A DNA stretch of 64,000 nt from Asticcacaulis sp. AC402 (GTDB lineage: Bacteria; Pseudomonadota; Alphaproteobacteria; Caulobacterales; Caulobacteraceae), in assembly GCF_000495835.1 (NCBI RefSeq), contig NZ_AWGC01000006.1, positions 248,001 to 312,000 of the forward strand, read 5' to 3'. The number at the start of each line of letters is the position of its first letter. Position 1 is the stretch's first letter. Under the pieces are notes generated by a model. That model was not told the DNA's origin and did not search any database. It was given only the letters and a program-made list of their open reading frames with translations. Both the position numbers and the translations under genes were made by a program. Below, piece by piece: positions 61,983 to 64,000 of the stretch.

Positions 61983-63791
61983 TTAAAGCAGCACCTCGAA
62001 GCCGTCGATCAGTCCTTCCAGACGGGCGCAGCCCATCTTCCAGAAGGCCTTGTCGCGCGGGTTCATGCCAAACGGCGCCAGCGCCTCGGTATAGGTCCTG
62101 GTTCCGCCGCCCGACAACAGGGTCTTGTACAGAGGCGTGAATCCGTTCGGATCCTGACGCCGCTTTTCCATCAGGGCCGACACCAGCAGGTCGCCAAAAG
62201 CATAGGCGTAGACATAAAAAGGCACGTGAACGAAGTGGCTGACATAGGCCCACCAGTATTCGTAACCCGCGTTCAGCTTGATCGCCGGCCCCAGGGATTC
62301 GCCCATGACCTCCAGCCAGATGGCATTGATCTGCGGCACAGCGACTTCACCATCCTGTCGGGCGGCATGGAAGCGTTCCTCGAAACGGTGGAAGGCGATC
62401 TGGCGGATGACGCTGTTCAGCCCATCCTCGATCTTGCCGGCCAGCAACGCCTTCTTGTCATCGGGTGCGGCGTCGGAGACCAGGTGTTCGAATACCAGGC
62501 CCTCGGCGAAGATCGACGCCGTTTCGGCCAGGGTCAGCGGCGTGTCGGCCAGGATGGAGCCCAGGGGCTGGCACAGGGTCTGATGGACGGCATGACCCAG
62601 TTCGTGGGCCAGGGTCAGGACCTCGCGGCGGTCGCCGGTGAAGTTCAGCATGACATAGGGGTGGCGGCTGGCTGTCACGGGGTGGGCGTAGGCGCCCGAT
62701 GACTTGCCCGGGCGCGGGGCGGCGTCGATCCATGGCCGGTCGAAAAAGACCTGGGCGCGGTCGGCGAATTCCGGGCCCATCTGGCGGAAACTGTCGAGGA
62801 CGATCTTTTTCGACTCTTCCCAGCCGTACTTTTTCTGCACCTCCTGGGTCAGGGGGGCGTTGCGATCCCAGAAGTCGAGCTGCTTCTTGCCGAGGATTTT
62901 CGCCTTGAGTCGATAGTAGCGGTGCGACAGGGCGGTGTAGGACTCAGCGACGGCATCGGCCATGGCATCGACGGCGTCCTTGTCGACCTCATTGGCCAGG
63001 TGGCGCGAGGCGGCCGGGGCTTCGTACTTGCGCCAGCGGTCTTCGACTTGCTTTTCGAAAGCGAGCGTATTCAGCGCCAGGGCCAGGACCGGAGCGTTGT
63101 CCTTCAGCGCTTCCGTCAGGCCGGCGGCAGCGGTCTTGCGCACGGCTGGTTGCGGCGACGACAGGCGCGTCAGGGCTTCGTTCAGGGTCAGGCTTTCTTT
63201 ACCGACCTTGGCGCGCAGGCGGACGAGGGTTTCGTCGAACAGGCGCGTCCATTGGGCGACGGCCGGGGCGCGCTCCAGCATGAGTCGCTCCAGGTCAGCT
63301 GACAGTTCGTGCGGGCGCGAGGCGCGGACGCGGCGCAGCCACGGCCGCCATTTCTGGGCCTTGTCAACCGCCTTAAGGGCCTGTTCGATTTCCCAGTCGT
63401 CGAGCTTGTTCAGTTCCAGATTGAGGAACAGGCTGTCGGCCGAAATCATCGCGGCCTGGGCGCCGAGATCGGATTGGAGTTTGGAAATCTGCGGGTTTTC
63501 GCCGTCGATGGTCAGGGCCAGGGTGGCATAGGCCAGGGCGCCGCCCATGTCTTCGAGGGCCTTTTCGCTTAGGGAGGCCGCCTGATCGATCAACAGACCC
63601 AGGCGCTCCGGATTGCCGCGCGCCGACAGAAATGAGCCCTGAAGCTTGGCCAGTTCCTTGATGTGGGCTTCGCCGGAAGCAAAGTCCTGCGCGATCTTGG
63701 GATCTTCTGGCCCCGAATAGAGGTCTGTGAGGTCCCAGACGGGAAGGGCGGAATCGAGGTTCGTTGGCGTGTGTGTCATATTCATCGGCAT
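61983..63791 (-). CDS. pepF: M3 family oligoendopeptidase F
   Basis: About 602 residues. The zinc motif HELGH is in TLAHELGHAVHQTLCQPLGSILADTPLTLAETASIFAE, with the third ligand Glu in ETASIF. N-terminal PVWDLTDLYSGPEDPKI is typical of PepF. ATGs at 63791, 63785 and 63779 are all possible starts. It degrades peptides of about 6-20 residues in the cytoplasm. The last 203 bases of the window (63798-64000) show no gene I can support. Confidence 0.93.
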   Translation of the reverse strand: MPMNMTHTPTNLDSALPVWDLTDLYSGPEDPKIAQDFASGEAHIKELAKLQGSFLSARGNPERLGLLIDQAASLSEKALEDMGGALAYATLALTIDGENPQISKLQSDLGAQAAMISADSLFLNLELNKLDDWEIEQALKAVDKAQKWRPWLRRVRASRPHELSADLERLMLERAPAVAQWTRLFDETLVRLRAKVGKESLTLNEALTRLSSPQPAVRKTAAAGLTEALKDNAPVLALALNTLAFEKQVEDRWRKYEAPAASRHLANEVDKDAVDAMADAVAESYTALSHRYYRLKAKILGKKQLDFWDRNAPLTQEVQKKYGWEESKKIVLDSFRQMGPEFADRAQVFFDRPWIDAAPRPGKSSGAYAHPVTASRHPYVMLNFTGDRREVLTLAHELGHAVHQTLCQPLGSILADTPLTLAETASIFAEGLVFEHLVSDAAPDDKKALLAGKIEDGLNSVIRQIAFHRFEERFHAARQDGEVAVPQINAIWLEVMGESLGPAIKLNAGYEYWWAYVSHFVHVPFYVYAYAFGDLLVSALMEKRRQDPNGFTPLYKTLLSGGGTRTYTEALAPFGMNPRDKAFWKMGCARLEGLIDGFEVLL

Positions 63792-64000
63792 AACCAAAAA
63801 CCGGTATGAAATCGAGAAGGTTTTTCGTCTCGTTGTGGATGATATGGGTCTCGCGCGATTGGGGATAAGCGTTCAGAAACGGGACATTAACCCTCTCCTT
63901 CAATCCGATGTTCAACCTCTTTGGCTACAACTGTCTCAAAACAAACGTACCTCGCATCCCCGGGGCGCGTCTCAAAATGAGATGGTGTGCTGAAAATGGC

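Overview
This 64 kb window is an ordinary stretch of chromosome, roughly 60% GC, from an alphaproteobacterium of the Caulobacterales (Asticcacaulis/Caulobacter type). The evidence for that placement is: a full-length CcrM (GANTC) methyltransferase whose upstream DNA carries a CtrA-type box and seven GANTC sites; a second full CtrA-type box (TTAA-N7-TTAA); a COQ9-family gene divergent from rpsU; a three-gene pnt transhydrogenase operon; and a small aa3-oxidase subunit IV. I could not fix the genus by reading alone.

Layout. 0-8.5 kb: end of an RDD membrane protein, ccrM, a lipoprotein, then a leftward run (VOC protein, RNase HII, DUF805 protein, 3-methyladenine glycosylase, YgfZ) and a rightward GT9-dihydroorotase pair closed by a strong terminator. 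8.5-18 kb: a secreted protein made of five four-cysteine repeats, enoyl-CoA hydratase, GNAT, CCA-adding enzyme, M23-like protein, glutamine amidotransferase, hemF, and scoAB with a tandemly triplicated scoB start. 18-26 kb: ferredoxin reductase-folD, hutG, a methyltransferase with a GH16 glucanase, a CPA2 antiporter, two unknown genes, tRNA-Val. 26-36 kb: gph, glmU-rpiA, gor with an O-antigen ligase-like gene, class II DAHP synthase, prolyl oligopeptidase. 36-46 kb: MATE, SDR, a MerR-controlled metal-type locus, Gfo/Idh/MocA oxidoreductase, NnrU-like protein, a membrane-anchored paralogue pair, xth with a frameshifted mmcQ, erpA. 46-54 kb: dgt, a frameshifted VOC gene with a diguanylate cyclase, purE-purK-yciI, COQ9/rpsU, thioesterase. 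54-64 kb: a pair of secreted paralogues, a HigA N-terminal mini-protein, pntAA-AB-B, cytochrome oxidase subunit IV, MarR-GNAT fusion, amidohydrolase, oligoendopeptidase F.

There is no phage, CRISPR array, IS transposase or secondary-metabolite cluster. What stands out is non-coding: (i) a 26-nt hairpin placed just upstream of the downstream start in scoAB, glmU-rpiA, pntAA-AB and pntAB-B, with a compensatory base change in its stem; (ii) an 80-bp tandem repeat giving scoB two start-stop-coupled 26-codon leader ORFs; (iii) two families of hairpin-ended intergenic elements (TAGAGCGC... and TAATACCAA...) whose first bases repeatedly form the stop codon of the neighbouring gene; (iv) long inverted repeats whose arms are short tandem words, in three different vocabularies. 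Several genes also show informative start or frame anomalies: an ATA or TTG start for the SDR, a probable CTG start for rpsU, and two single-base frameshifts in poly-G tracts.
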